This document shows positions 37,468-47,798 of a stretch of 64,000 bases of DNA, one piece after another. The stretch covers positions 934,950-998,949 of the forward strand of contig JAHQXD010000001.1 in the NCBI GenBank assembly GCA_019449655.1, written 5' to 3'. The notes below the pieces were generated by a model that was given only the letters and a program-made list of their open reading frames with translations, was not told where the DNA came from and did no database searches. Position 1 is the first letter of the stretch, and each line of letters starts with the position of its first letter. A program made the position numbers and the translations under genes. The DNA is from Ferrigenium straubiae. Its GTDB lineage: Bacteria > Pseudomonadota > Gammaproteobacteria > Burkholderiales > Gallionellaceae.

Positions 37468-38469
37468 ATGTTCACCCTCATTGAGTCCAAAGAAGAAATC
37501 GCCAAGGTTCAACGCAAGCTAGAATCCGCCATTTGCCGAGATTTCAAGCAAAAGGCAATTAGAAACATTGGGTACCCCGGGGGCACGACCTTCGACGCCT
37601 CTGTGTTCACCGATGGAACCTACTGGTACTGGTCATCCGACCACAACAGCAATGATGTCGCGAATCCAAGGCGCTTGAACTGGTTCGGCCTATTTAAGGC
37701 TGAAGGTGGTTTGCAGATTTCGGTCGAGATAAACACCGCATACGAGGGGCGCAATGACCAAGTCGCAGGGTTCTTTGCTCGCGACAACGATACCGGATCG
37801 ATCTACCTTCTACATTCTGGTCGTGTGGGCGGCGGAACCAAAGGCGTTGGTAAATCTGCCTTTCTGGCATGGAGTGACCAGCGTCCTGTTGATGTCGTTG
37901 ATACGTCTGGTGGTGTCCGAGAGGGTGTATTGGTTATGCCAATCGACGGCGTTGCTGCAAGCCGTTCTGCTGCTCGGTATGTCGATATCATTGCCCGCTT
38001 CAAGCTGGCTGTCCGCGCCGGCGACATGGAAACGCCTGAGTTTCGGCGCAAGAAAAAGGAACTCGACGACTTTTACTCCGAAGCGCGTGGTAGGCGAAAG
38101 GGACGACGATCTGCCGAAATCGACTATTTATCTCGTCATGGTGACGTTGTTGATGCTTTGAATTCTTGGCGCACGTCGGAGCCACTTCCCAAAGGAGGAC
38201 GCATTGTTAAGAATGTCCTGATCGACATGGGGGTTGCAGTCGGTCGTGATCTTGTTGAGGTTTTCGAAGTCAAGACGAGTACGGCACGATCAGACGTCTA
38301 TGGCGCCATCGGCCAACTCATGGTTCATGGAACAGCGGCGAACTGCCGGAGAGTAATCGTCCTGCCTCACAAAGAGGCAATCGCTACTGACTTGAAAGAC
38401 GCGCTACAGAGGCTAAGCATTGAGCTTCTGAAATTCAAGCTGGATGCGCAGAAGGCGACGATCCTTTAA
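37468..38469 (+). CDS. Putative PD-(D/E)XK-type nuclease
   Basis: 333 aa, no close family recognised. The C-terminal third has a nuclease-like pattern: Asp253 or Asp261 (LIDMGVAVGRD), then VFEVKT with Glu267-Val-Lys269, then a following AIGQLMVHG segment (280-288). The last is a common helix in restriction-like and repair nucleases of the PD-(D/E)XK superfamily. The N-terminal half has many aromatics (TYWYWSSD, NWFGLF) and could recognise a substrate. A basic stretch (RGRRKGRRS, about 207-215) links the halves. A defence or repair role is inferred from the fold guess and the transferred-looking context. ATG start assumed; the ribosome site is weak. Confidence 0.55.
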   Translation: MFTLIESKEEIAKVQRKLESAICRDFKQKAIRNIGYPGGTTFDASVFTDGTYWYWSSDHNSNDVANPRRLNWFGLFKAEGGLQISVEINTAYEGRNDQVAGFFARDNDTGSIYLLHSGRVGGGTKGVGKSAFLAWSDQRPVDVVDTSGGVREGVLVMPIDGVAASRSAARYVDIIARFKLAVRAGDMETPEFRRKKKELDDFYSEARGRRKGRRSAEIDYLSRHGDVVDALNSWRTSEPLPKGGRIVKNVLIDMGVAVGRDLVEVFEVKTSTARSDVYGAIGQLMVHGTAANCRRVIVLPHKEAIATDLKDALQRLSIELLKFKLDAQKATIL

Positions 38470-38560
38470 TGCCGAGCTCATCATTCCGCCGAAATTAAAG
38501 GAGATTAAAGGGGTCAGCCTCGAATTACTCCTTGCCACCCAGATACCCGCTCAGCGTTTC

Positions 38561-38965
38561 CTACCCCGCCTGCTCGCCGTAAACATCATTGAGCAGCCTC
38601 GCCGCGGTCTGCGCCAGCAGCGCGACATCCAGCGTGCCGATGCACTGCTCGGCCATCTCGATGCCTTCGAGAATGGATGGGCGCTCGGTCTCGGTGATCT
38701 CCCAGACGCCGGTCTCGTCGCCCCGCTTCCTCACGGCCATCAGCGTTTCGATCGCCGCATCCAGCGTTTCGATGGCATGGGGAATTCTGGTCTGCTTCTG
38801 CTCGAGCGCCGTGCGGACGACCGAAATGGCCGCGGCCAGCCGCCCGAAGGAGATGACGCTGAATTGCCCGAGGCAGGCGGCTTGGTACGCGGAGTGCATG
38901 TCCATCGCGTAGATGTCCTTCAGGCCCTGGGTGACCGGGACGCGGAGCGGGGTTTTCTTTTTCAT
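38561..38965 (-). CDS. Hypothetical protein, helical
   Basis: 134 aa, mostly predicted helical from its Ala/Leu/Glu-rich composition, with no membrane segment. Stretches include YAMDMHSAYQAACLG, a central RTALEQKQTRIPHAIETLDAAIETL and a C-terminal TLDVALLAQTAARLLNDV. No function is recognised. Composition is like the chromosomal background rather than the AT-richer neighbours, so it marks the right edge of the insert. It is read in the same direction as the phosphoribosyltransferase, 161 bases further along the minus strand. Confidence 0.6.
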   Translation of the reverse strand: MKKKTPLRVPVTQGLKDIYAMDMHSAYQAACLGQFSVISFGRLAAAISVVRTALEQKQTRIPHAIETLDAAIETLMAVRKRGDETGVWEITETERPSILEGIEMAEQCIGTLDVALLAQTAARLLNDVYGEQAG

Positions 38966-39033
38966 CGGCTTTCTTCTCTGAAGTCGTTGCTAGCTATAAC
39001 TCGAAACAGTCTATCCTGAAATCCGCAGTTCGA

Positions 39034-39112
39034 TCCGCAGATTACGCAGATTCGCACAGATTCTAAAACCATCGTCGAGTTTCTTTTGTTAAATCTCGCG
39101 TAATCTGTGGAT
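39034..39112. repeat. Imperfect palindromic element (cagattacgc type), copy 2
   Basis: TCCGCAGATTACGCAGATT on the left pairs imperfectly with AAATCTCGCGTAATCTGTGGA on the right, around a variable middle. It shares its core words with the element at 35769-35818. The two copies bracket the hydrolase, cassette and nuclease-like genes. Confidence 0.5.
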
Positions 39113-39126
39113 GAAGCTTTTCAGGC

Positions 39127-39753
39127 TCAATCCCCCGCCAGCGCCGCGATCACTTCCTCGTCGCTCACCTGCGGGAAGGACTGGTAGAACTGCCCCACCG
39201 CGTAGAACAGCTCCGGCGCGCTCAGGCAGACTATCTCGTCCGCATAGGGCGATACCTTGTCCAGCGTATCGGGCGGCGCGACCGGGACGGCGCAGACCAG
39301 CTTCTGCGGCTGCCTCGCGCGCAGTGCATGCAGCGCGGCGATCATCGTCGAGCCGGTCGCGAGGCCGTCATCCACGACGATGACGATGCGCTCCGCCGGG
39401 TCGTGTGGCGGGCGCACCGGCGTGTAGCTCGCGCGCCGCTCACGCATCACTTCCATCTGCGCGGCCTTCTCGGAATCGATGTATTCTTGGCTGCCCGCCA
39501 CATGCCGACCATGCTCGGCGAGGTACACCCAGCCGGTCTCGTCCACCGCACCGATGGCGAACTCCGGGTTGCCCGGCGCACGCAGCTTGCGCACCAGCAC
39601 CACGTCCACCTCCCCGCTCAGCTCTTCGGCGATGATTTTTGCCATCGGCACCGCGCCGCGCGGTATCGCCAGCACCAGCGGGTTCTGGCCGCGGTATTGC
39701 GCAAGCGCCTCCGCCAGGCGGCGCGCAGCATCGTCACGATCACGGAATAGCAT
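39127..39753 (-). CDS. Phosphoribosyltransferase family protein
   Basis: 208 aa from the ATG at 39753, which has AGGAGGG upstream; the seven extra in-frame codons would place that ribosome site inside the gene. The N-terminal part reads FRDRDDAARRLAEAL, then LAIPRGAVPMA. The PRPP-binding loop is IVIVVDDGLATGSTM (about 121-135), matching the PRTase signature. The nucleobase or other acceptor is not known. Related proteins are frequently paired with a dienelactone-hydrolase-like enzyme such as the one at 35856. It lies 37 bp downstream of rlmB and may be co-transcribed. Confidence 0.85.
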   Translation of the reverse strand: MLFRDRDDAARRLAEALAQYRGQNPLVLAIPRGAVPMAKIIAEELSGEVDVVLVRKLRAPGNPEFAIGAVDETGWVYLAEHGRHVAGSQEYIDSEKAAQMEVMRERRASYTPVRPPHDPAERIVIVVDDGLATGSTMIAALHALRARQPQKLVCAVPVAPPDTLDKVSPYADEIVCLSAPELFYAVGQFYQSFPQVSDEEVIAALAGD

Positions 39754-39790
39754 GTTCCTGCCCTCCTTTCGCACGTTGATGTTGCCCGAC

Positions 39791-40531
39791 CTACGAATGC
39801 TGCCGCTGCCTCCGCGCCTCGAACAGACAGATGCCCGCGCTCACCGAGACGTTGAGGCTTTCCACGCTGCCGAGCATCGGGATGCGCACCAGTTCGTCGC
39901 AGGTCTCGCGCGTGAGGCGGCGCAGACCTTCGCCTTCCGCGCCGAGCACCCAGGCGAGCGCGCCCTTGTGTTTGAAGCCGTTCAAGTCCTGCTCCGCCTC
40001 GCCCGCCGCGCCGGCCACCCAGATATCGCGCTCCTTGAGTTCGCGCAGCGTGCGCGCGAGGTTGGTGACGGTGATGTAGGGAACGGTTTCCGCCGCGCCG
40101 CACGCGACCTTCTCCACCGTCGCAGTGATGCCGACCGCGCGGTCCTTGGGCGCAATCACCGCGTGCACGCCGAACGCGTCGGCGCTGCGCAGGCAGGCGC
40201 CGAGGTTGTGCGGGTCCTGCACGCCGTCGAGCACCAGCAGCAGGGGCGGCTCCGAGAGGGTATCGAGCACGTCTTCCAGGTGCTGCACGCGGCGCGAGGC
40301 ATCGACGCGCGCCGCGACGCCCTGGTGCCGCGCGTTGCCCGCCATGCCGTCGAGTCGCTTCGCATCGACCGGGATCACGCGCACGCCGCCCGCCTCCGCG
40401 AGCTTGACTAGGTCGCGCATGCGCGGGTCGTTGCGCTGCGCCTGCAGATAGACTTCAAGCACGCCATCCGGATTCTGGCGGATGCGCGCGGTGACCGCGT
40501 GGAAGCCGTAGATCAGGCGCAGGTCAGCCAT
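39791..40531 (-). CDS. rlmB: 23S rRNA (guanosine(2251)-2'-O)-methyltransferase RlmB
   Basis: 246 aa, SPOUT-class methyltransferase. The N-terminal substrate-binding domain begins [12 protein letters not shown]. The catalytic domain has the three conserved motifs: [25 protein letters not shown] motif 1 (about 100-120), LGAEGEGL (about 197), and [24 protein letters not shown] motif 3 (about 217-236). It methylates G2251 in the ribosomal P loop using SAM. The start overlaps the end of rnr by 8 bp, a pairing common in proteobacteria. Confidence 0.95.
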   Translation of the reverse strand: MADLRLIYGFHAVTARIRQNPDGVLEVYLQAQRNDPRMRDLVKLAEAGGVRVIPVDAKRLDGMAGNARHQGVAARVDASRRVQHLEDVLDTLSEPPLLLVLDGVQDPHNLGACLRSADAFGVHAVIAPKDRAVGITATVEKVACGAAETVPYITVTNLARTLRELKERDIWVAGAAGEAEQDLNGFKHKGALAWVLGAEGEGLRRLTRETCDELVRIPMLGSVESLNVSVSAGICLFEARRQRQHS

Positions 40532-42770
40532 GTTGCTTCTTTCCTCTCGTTGCTTTTTTCTCCGGCGCAGCCTTCTTCGCCGCGGGCTGCGACGCGGCTT
40601 TCTTCACGCCCTCGTCCAGCACGAAATCGACCTTGGTGCTCTCCATGTCCACCTTGACCACGCGTACCTGCACGCGGTCGCCGAGGCGGTAACGCTGGCC
40701 GGTGCGCTCGCCGATGAGCTGGTGGCGCGTCGCGTCGAAGTGGTAATAGTCCTTGCCGAGTTCGGAGATGTGCACCAGCCCCTCGACGTACAGATCGTCC
40801 AGCGAGACGAACAGGCCGAAATTCGTGACCGACGAGACCGTGCCGCTGAACACGCTGCCGAGATGGTCGCGCATGTAGAAGCACTTCAGCCAGGCCTCGA
40901 CATCGCGCGTCGCGTCGTCGGCGCGGCGCTCGGTCATCGAGCAATGCTCGCCGAGCTCTGCCCACTTCATCGCGGGCTTGTATTGCTTGCCGTGCAGCAC
41001 CGCCTTGATCGCGCGGTGCACCAGCAGGTCGGGATAGCGGCGGATCGGCGAGGTGAAATGGGTGTAAGCCTCATAGCCCAGGCCGAAGTGGCCGACGTTC
41101 TCCGGCTCATAGCGCGCCTGGCGCAGCGAGCGCAGCATCACGGTCTGCAATAATCCCGCGTCGGGACGCCCCTTGATGCGCTTGAGCACCTTGGAATAGT
41201 CGCCGGCCTGCGGCTCGTCGCCGCCGCCCAGTTGCATGCCGAATTCCCCGAGGAACTCGCGCAGCGCCTCGAGTTTCTCCGGCGTCGGCCCCTCGTGGAT
41301 GCGGTACAGCACGGTGTGCCGGTGTTCGTGCAGGTAACCGGCCGCGCACACGTTCGCCGCCAGCATGCACTCCTCGATCAGGCGGTGCGCGTCGTTGCGC
41401 ACCACCGGCACGATACGCTCGATCTTGCCCTGGTCGGTGAAGATCATCTGCGTCTCGACCGTCTCGAAGTCGATCGCGCCGCGCTTCTCGCGCGCGTGCA
41501 GCAGCTTCTGGAACAGCTCATGCAGGTGTTGCAGGTGCGGCAGGATTGCCACATTCTTTTTTGCCAGCTTGCCGTCCGGCTCTGCCAGCATTTCGGCGAC
41601 CTGCGTGTAGGTGAGGCGCGCGTGGGAGTGCATCACCGAGGGGTAGAAGCGGTATTCGCCGATCTCGCCCTTGCCGCTGATGTGCATGTCGCACACCATG
41701 CACAGCCGGTCCACCTTCGGATTCAGCGAGCACAGGCCGTTGGAAAGTTCCTCCGGCAGCATCGGTATCACGCGGCGCGGGAAATACACCGAATTGCCGC
41801 GCAGGATCGCCTCGCGATCCAGCGCATCGTTCGTCTGCACATAGTGGCTGACATCGGCGATCGCCACCACCAGCCGGTAGCCGCCCTTCTCCGGCGCGCA
41901 ATACACCGCGTCGTCGAAGTCGCGTGCGGTTTCGCCGTCTATGGTCACCAGCGGCAGCTTGCGGATGTCCTCGCGCCCCATCCAGTCCTCCGCCCTGACT
42001 TCCGGCGCGAACAGTTTGGCCTGCTTCTCCGCGTCATTGGGGAACTCGTGCGGCAGGTCGTGCTTGCGCAGTGCGATCTCGATTTCCATGCCGGGGTCGG
42101 CGTAATTGCCCAGCACCTGCACGACGCGGCCGATCGGCTGGGCGTGCTTGTCGGGGTGTTTCAATATCTCCAGGATCACGACCTGCCCAGCCTTGGCGCC
42201 GCCCGTCTCGCCGGCTGCGACCAGGATGTCCTGGCTGATGCGGCGGTTTTCCGCCACCACGTAATGGATGCCGTGCTCTTCGAACAAACGGCCGACGACG
42301 CGGCTGTTGGCGCGCTCCAGCACTTCGATGATCTTGGCCTCCGGGCGGCCGCGCCGGTCCACGCCGCTCTGGCGCACCATGACGGTGTCGCCGTGCAGCA
42401 CCTTGTGCATTTCCTTCTCGCTGAGGAACATGTCGGGGCTGCCATCCTCGGGGATCAGGAAGCCGAAGCCGTCCGGATGGCCCTGTACCTTGCCCTTGAC
42501 CAGATCGAGCTTGTCCACCACACAGATGGCGTGCTTGCGGTTGCGCATGATCTGCCCGTCGCGCTCCATCGCCCGCAGGCGGCGCGCAAACAGGTCTTCC
42601 TCGTGCACCTCGATGTGCAGCAGTTGCCGCAACTCTTCCTCGCCGACCGGCGCGCCCTGCTCCGCCAGGATCTGCAAAATGAATTCGCGGCTCGGCAGCG
42701 GATGCTCGTATTGCTCGCGCTCGCGCTCGAGATGGGGGTCTTTCAGGCGTAAATTATTTTTCTTTTTCAT
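40524..42770 (-). CDS. rnr: Ribonuclease R
   Basis: 748 aa from the ATG at 42770; a TTG two codons upstream is possible. Order of parts: N-terminal helix-turn-helix ([12 protein letters not shown]), cold-shock domains ([17 protein letters not shown]), the RNB catalytic domain with [15 protein letters not shown] holding the metal-binding Asp residues and [15 protein letters not shown], an S1 domain ([19 protein letters not shown]), and a Lys/Ala-rich tail. It is a 3'-5' exoribonuclease that degrades structured RNA. It is the first gene of a minus-strand run with rlmB, and the tRNA-Leu gene lies just beyond its start on the other strand. Confidence 0.96.
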   Translation of the reverse strand: MKKKNNLRLKDPHLEREREQYEHPLPSREFILQILAEQGAPVGEEELRQLLHIEVHEEDLFARRLRAMERDGQIMRNRKHAICVVDKLDLVKGKVQGHPDGFGFLIPEDGSPDMFLSEKEMHKVLHGDTVMVRQSGVDRRGRPEAKIIEVLERANSRVVGRLFEEHGIHYVVAENRRISQDILVAAGETGGAKAGQVVILEILKHPDKHAQPIGRVVQVLGNYADPGMEIEIALRKHDLPHEFPNDAEKQAKLFAPEVRAEDWMGREDIRKLPLVTIDGETARDFDDAVYCAPEKGGYRLVVAIADVSHYVQTNDALDREAILRGNSVYFPRRVIPMLPEELSNGLCSLNPKVDRLCMVCDMHISGKGEIGEYRFYPSVMHSHARLTYTQVAEMLAEPDGKLAKKNVAILPHLQHLHELFQKLLHAREKRGAIDFETVETQMIFTDQGKIERIVPVVRNDAHRLIEECMLAANVCAAGYLHEHRHTVLYRIHEGPTPEKLEALREFLGEFGMQLGGGDEPQAGDYSKVLKRIKGRPDAGLLQTVMLRSLRQARYEPENVGHFGLGYEAYTHFTSPIRRYPDLLVHRAIKAVLHGKQYKPAMKWAELGEHCSMTERRADDATRDVEAWLKCFYMRDHLGSVFSGTVSSVTNFGLFVSLDDLYVEGLVHISELGKDYYHFDATRHQLIGERTGQRYRLGDRVQVRVVKVDMESTKVDFVLDEGVKKAASQPAAKKAAPEKKATRGKKQHG

Positions 42771-42818
42771 TGACAACTAGTCCTTTAACAATTAAATTGC
42801 GCGCCTTCGCAAATCTCA

Positions 42819-42905
42819 GCCCAGATGGCGGAATTGGTAGACGCACTAGGTTCAGGTCCTAGCGGTGGCAACACTGTGGAGGTTCGAGTCCTCTTCTGGG
42901 CACCA
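42819..42905 (+). tRNA. tRNA-Leu (anticodon CAG)
   Basis: The acceptor arms GCCCAGA (42819-42825) and TCTGGGC (42895-42901) pair fully and ACCA follows, so the CCA end is encoded. The anticodon stem CTAGG/CCTAG holds the loop TTCAGGT, giving CAG. A long variable arm (GTGGCAACAC region) and GGTTCGAGTCC T-arm are present. The 87-base length is normal for a class II tRNA-Leu. Confidence 0.97.
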
Positions 42906-42915
42906 ATCATAAATC

Positions 42916-42938
42916 GGCTCGCGCAAGCGAGCCTTTTT
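42916..42938 (+). terminator. Intrinsic terminator after tRNA-Leu
   Basis: GGCTCGC / GCGAGCC form a 7-base stem around a GCAA tetraloop, followed directly by TTTTT. This is a textbook Rho-independent terminator ten bases after the tRNA. Confidence 0.93.
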
Positions 42939-42982
42939 ATTTTCATGCCCCAGCCCTCTTCCGGGCTGTAAATCCCGGTCGA

Positions 42983-43018
42983 AAGCAAAAACGCAGTGTA
43001 CATCGGACACTGCGTTTT
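42983..43018 (-). terminator. Intrinsic terminator after purA
   Basis: AAAACGCAGTGT and ACACTGCGTTTT form a perfect 12-base stem with a 7-base loop. On the minus strand TTTTT follows, 25 bases after the purA stop. The symmetry also allows it to stop plus-strand transcripts. Confidence 0.88.
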
Positions 43019-43043
43019 CAGTGTTGTCCATGCCGCTATCGGC

Positions 43044-44378
<1,335 letters not shown>

Positions 44379-45536
44379 TCAAAGGGGAACAACCTGCCAG
44401 GCGCCGTCGCGCAGCACCAGTTCGCGGTCGCATTGCAGTTCGCGGCGCAACGCGGGATTGCCGAGCAGATCCACCACCACCGTTTCTCCCGCCGCACGCA
44501 GCTGCGCAACCCTGTCGCGCAGGGCGGCATCGTCGAGATGCGGTGCGCAGATGCCCAGTTGCGCCGCCTCGGACGGCAGCAACTGGTATAACTGGCGCAG
44601 GTCCATGCTGAAGCCGGTCGCGGCGCGGGCGCGCCCGAAGCTCCGGCCGAGGTCGTCGTAGCGCCCGCCCAGGGCGATCGCATCGTGGCTTCCGGCGTGG
44701 TAGGCGGCAAACACCATGCCGCTGTGGTAGTGATAGCCGCGCAGGTCGGCGAGATCGATGCCGACGCTGGACGCCAGGGGCTGCAGCTTCTTCGACACCG
44801 TTTCCAGCTCGTCCAGCGCGGCATGGATTCCGGGATAGGCCGGAAGCTCCCGGCGCGCCCGCGCCAGCACCTCGGCGCAGCCGCCATACAGCATCGGCAA
44901 CGCCAGCAGGGCATTGCGCAAGGTTTTCTCGAGCGGCTGCACCAGCGACTGCAGGGCCGCGCTGTCCTTGCCCTGCAATGCCGCAAACAGTTCGTTTTCC
45001 AGCTCCTTGCCGAGCCCGGCATGGCTTGCCAGCGCACGGAATACGCCGACATGGCCGAGATCGAGGTGTATGCCCCCGATGCCCAGCAGGGCCAGCGATT
45101 GCAGCATCAGCTGCTGGATTTCCAGGTCGCTTTCCAGCCCGCCGTGCCCGTATATTTCGGCGCCGATCTGCAGCAGTTCGCGGGTGCGCGTCAGCCCGGC
45201 CGGCTGGGTGTGCAGCACGCTGCCCGCATAGCACAGGCGCACTACCCCTTCGCGGTTGAGCAGATGGGCATCGATACGCGCAACTTGCGGCGTAATGTCG
45301 GCACGCAGCGCCAAGGTGCGGCCGCTCAACTGGTCGACCAGCTTGAAGGTGCGCAAATCCACGTCGCGGCTGTCGTCGATCAGCAGCGATTCGGTATATT
45401 CCAGCAAGGGCGGTGCGACCAGTTGATAGCCCGATCTGCGCAGCAGGTCCAGGAACTGCGCGCGCATCCACTCCACACGCCACGCCTCGTCGGGCAGCAT
45501 GTCCTGTATGTATTCCGGAAGCAGCCAGTTTTGCAT
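44379..45536 (-). CDS. hisZ: ATP phosphoribosyltransferase regulatory subunit HisZ
   Basis: 385 aa, a HisRS-like paralog without tRNA charging. Features are the N-terminal LLPEYIQDMLPDEAWRVE, LRADITPQVARIDAHLL (about 97-113), CYAGSVLHTQ, LLQIGAEIYG, and GGRYDDLG in the C-terminal half. HisZ binds the short HisG and allows histidine feedback in the first step of histidine synthesis. Short HisG is not in this window. The gene is between a DUF2065 gene and purA as in other betaproteobacteria. Confidence 0.95.
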   Translation of the reverse strand: MQNWLLPEYIQDMLPDEAWRVEWMRAQFLDLLRRSGYQLVAPPLLEYTESLLIDDSRDVDLRTFKLVDQLSGRTLALRADITPQVARIDAHLLNREGVVRLCYAGSVLHTQPAGLTRTRELLQIGAEIYGHGGLESDLEIQQLMLQSLALLGIGGIHLDLGHVGVFRALASHAGLGKELENELFAALQGKDSAALQSLVQPLEKTLRNALLALPMLYGGCAEVLARARRELPAYPGIHAALDELETVSKKLQPLASSVGIDLADLRGYHYHSGMVFAAYHAGSHDAIALGGRYDDLGRSFGRARAATGFSMDLRQLYQLLPSEAAQLGICAPHLDDAALRDRVAQLRAAGETVVVDLLGNPALRRELQCDRELVLRDGAWQVVPL

Positions 45537-45546
45537 TACGGCACTT

Positions 45547-45732
45547 TCATTTAACCCAGTACAACAGCATCAGTCCCGAAAGCATCGAGACGATGCCGGC
45601 GAAACGCAGCTGCCCATTCGTCAGCGCAATCATCTTGCGGAAGGTCTCGCGCCACAGGTCGGGAAACGTGAATGGCAGCAGACCTTCGATTACCAGCATC
45701 ATCGCAATACCGAGCAGCCAGTATTCCAGCAC
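45547..45732 (-). CDS. DUF2065 small membrane protein
   Basis: 61 aa, two membrane helices: the first about residues 4-21 (YWLLGIAMMLVIEGLLPF) and the second about 43-59. The middle LWRETFRKMIALTNGQLRFAG is characteristic of the DUF2065 (YjeT-like) family. It overlaps the hflC stop by one base and precedes hisZ by 10 bp. Its place after hflKC is conserved, which suggests a link to the FtsH-HflKC membrane complex, but the function is unknown. Confidence 0.9.
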   Translation of the reverse strand: MLEYWLLGIAMMLVIEGLLPFTFPDLWRETFRKMIALTNGQLRFAGIVSMLSGLMLLYWVK

Positions 45733-46610
45733 TACTTGCCGCCCTTGCCGGAGCTCTTCAGATACTTGAAGAATGCCGAGCTCGGATCCAGCACCATCAC
45801 GTCACTCTTGTTCTTGAAGCTTTGCCGGTAGGCTTCCAGGCTGCGGTAGAACGAATAAAACTCCGGATTACGGCCGAACGCGGCGGCATACACGGAGGCC
45901 GCCTTGGCATCGCCCTCGCCCTTGGTTTTCTGCGCCGTGCGGTAGGCTTCTGCCAAGATGATCTCACGCTGCTTGTCGGCATCGGCCTTGATTTTCTCGC
46001 CTTCCGCCGCGCCGGAAGCGCGTAGTTCGTTAGCCACGCGCTTGCGCTCCGCATCCATGCGGCGATACACCGACTCGCTGATCTCGATCGGGAAGTCGAC
46101 GCGCTTCAGGCGCACGTCCAGCACCTGCACGCCAATCTTGCGCGCATCGCTATCGGTTTTTTCGCGCAGCACCGTCATGATTTTTTCGCGCTCACCGGAT
46201 ACGACCTCGTGAATGGTGCGCTTGCCGAATTCCTCGCGCATGCTGGAATTCACCGTCTGCAGTAGGCGCGTCCTGGCGCGTACTTCGTCGCCTCCCACGC
46301 TGACGTAATACTGTTTCACGTCCACGATGCGCCACTTGACGAAGGAATCCACCAGCACGTTCTTCTTCTCCGCGGTGATGAAGCGCTCCGGCTCCACGGT
46401 GTCCAGGGTGAGGATGCGCGAGTCGAAATAGCGCACGTTCTGCATCAGCGGCACCTTGAAGTAAAGCCCAGGTTCAGTCTTGATGCTGACCGCTTCGCCC
46501 AACTGGAACACAATCGCGTCCTGGCGCTGATCCACCACGAACACGCTCATTCCCAGCAGAACCAGCGCGGCAACCGCGCCGATCAACACGTTGCCCATAT
46601 TTTTGTTCAT
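45732..46610 (-). CDS. hflC: FtsH protease modulator HflC
   Basis: 292 aa, SPFH-domain protein. One N-terminal membrane helix (about residues 8-25) is followed by the band-7 domain (DQRQDAIVFQLGEAV, YFKVPLMQNVRYFDSRI) and a long helical C-terminal region rich in Ala/Glu/Lys. HflC and HflK form a large membrane cage around FtsH and limit its access to substrates. Stop and start abut hflK, so expression is coupled. Confidence 0.97.
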   Translation of the reverse strand: MNKNMGNVLIGAVAALVLLGMSVFVVDQRQDAIVFQLGEAVSIKTEPGLYFKVPLMQNVRYFDSRILTLDTVEPERFITAEKKNVLVDSFVKWRIVDVKQYYVSVGGDEVRARTRLLQTVNSSMREEFGKRTIHEVVSGEREKIMTVLREKTDSDARKIGVQVLDVRLKRVDFPIEISESVYRRMDAERKRVANELRASGAAEGEKIKADADKQREIILAEAYRTAQKTKGEGDAKAASVYAAAFGRNPEFYSFYRSLEAYRQSFKNKSDVMVLDPSSAFFKYLKSSGKGGK

Positions 46611-47798
46611 TTAGCGTGCCTCCCTGTCGCGGCTGAGCAACGAATCCCGTGCGCGTTGCGCCGCGGTGTTATCGTTGGATTGCGTAGTGGCGGGAGCGGG
46701 AGCGGTCAGTGCCTCCGCTACTCCACCGGCGGTGCGCGTGCTTTCCACCAGCTTGTCCAGCGGCAAATACAGCAGGCTGTTGCCGTTCTTCTGGTCGACC
46801 ATCACCTTGCTGATATTGCCCATCACCTGCTGCATCATGTCCAGATACATGCGCTCCCGCGTTACGCTGGGCGCCTTTTCGTATTCGACGAGAATCTGCT
46901 TGAAGCGGCTGGCATCACCCTCGGCATTGGCAATCACGCTCTGCTTGTAGCCTTCCGACTCCTGGATCAGGCGCGCCGCCGTACCGCGCGCGCGCGGCAC
47001 CACGTCATTCGCGTAAGCCTGCCCTTCGTTTTTCTGCCGCTCACGATCCTGACCGGCCTTGACCGCGTCGTCAAAGGCGGCCTGCACCTGCTCGGGCGGC
47101 TGCGCATTCTGCATGGTCAGCTTGCTGATCTGGATGCCGGACTTGTAACGATCGAGGATATCCTGCATCAGCTTGGTCGCCGCGGCAGCCACCTGCTCGC
47201 GGCCTTCATAGAGCACGAAGTCCATCTTGCTCTTGCCGACCACTTCGCGGATGGCGGTTTCCGCCGCCTGGCGCACGTTTTCGTCCGGCATGCGGTTGTT
47301 GAACAGGTAGTCGGCCGGATCGCTCAGGAAGTACTGCACCGCAAACTGGATGTCGATGATATTCTCGTCGTCGGTCAGCATCAGCGACTCTTTCAGCATC
47401 TTGTTTTTGACGTTATCGCGATAGCCGACTTCCACGGTCCGGACCTGGCTCAGGTTGACGATTTCCACCGTTTCGACCGGGAACGGCAAATGCCAGCGCG
47501 GGCCCGGCTGGGTCGTCTCGACCAACTTGCCGAAGCGCAGCACTATGCCGCGCTGGCTGGCATCGACGATATAAAAGCCGCTGCCCAGCCAGATCAGCGC
47601 GGCAATCGCGACGATCAGGCCGATGCCTCCGCCGAATCCCTTTGGCGATTCATTGCCACCGGACTTGCCTTCTCCGCCCTTGCCGCCCATCATGGATGCA
47701 ACTCTCTCGTTGAGCTTGCGCAGCAATTCTTCCAGGTCGGGCGGGCCGCCGCTGTTCTTTTTACCCCATTGCGGATCGTTCAATCCCATAATTTGCAC
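46611..47798 (-). CDS. hflK: FtsH protease modulator HflK
   Basis: 395 aa. The N-terminal cytoplasmic tail has NDPQWGKKNSGGPPDLEELL and a Gly-rich stretch (MMGGKGGEGKSGG). A membrane helix at about 56-78 precedes the SPFH domain (GIVLRFGKLVETTQPGPRWHLP). The C-terminal Ala/Thr-rich tail is probably flexible. Partner of HflC, with which it is directly adjacent. Also adjacent to hflX, giving the standard hfq-hflXKC order. Confidence 0.97.
   Translation of the reverse strand: MQIMGLNDPQWGKKNSGGPPDLEELLRKLNERVASMMGGKGGEGKSGGNESPKGFGGGIGLIVAIAALIWLGSGFYIVDASQRGIVLRFGKLVETTQPGPRWHLPFPVETVEIVNLSQVRTVEVGYRDNVKNKMLKESLMLTDDENIIDIQFAVQYFLSDPADYLFNNRMPDENVRQAAETAIREVVGKSKMDFVLYEGREQVAAAATKLMQDILDRYKSGIQISKLTMQNAQPPEQVQAAFDDAVKAGQDRERQKNEGQAYANDVVPRARGTAARLIQESEGYKQSVIANAEGDASRFKQILVEYEKAPSVTRERMYLDMMQQVMGNISKVMVDQKNGNSLLYLPLDKLVESTRTAGGVAEALTAPAPATTQSNDNTAAQRARDSLLSRDREAR

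Noticed and set aside
42785-43003. A 72-codon minus-strand frame containing RTRTSTVLPPLGPEPSAS
   Set aside because: This is the known false protein produced by translating a tRNA-Leu gene backwards.
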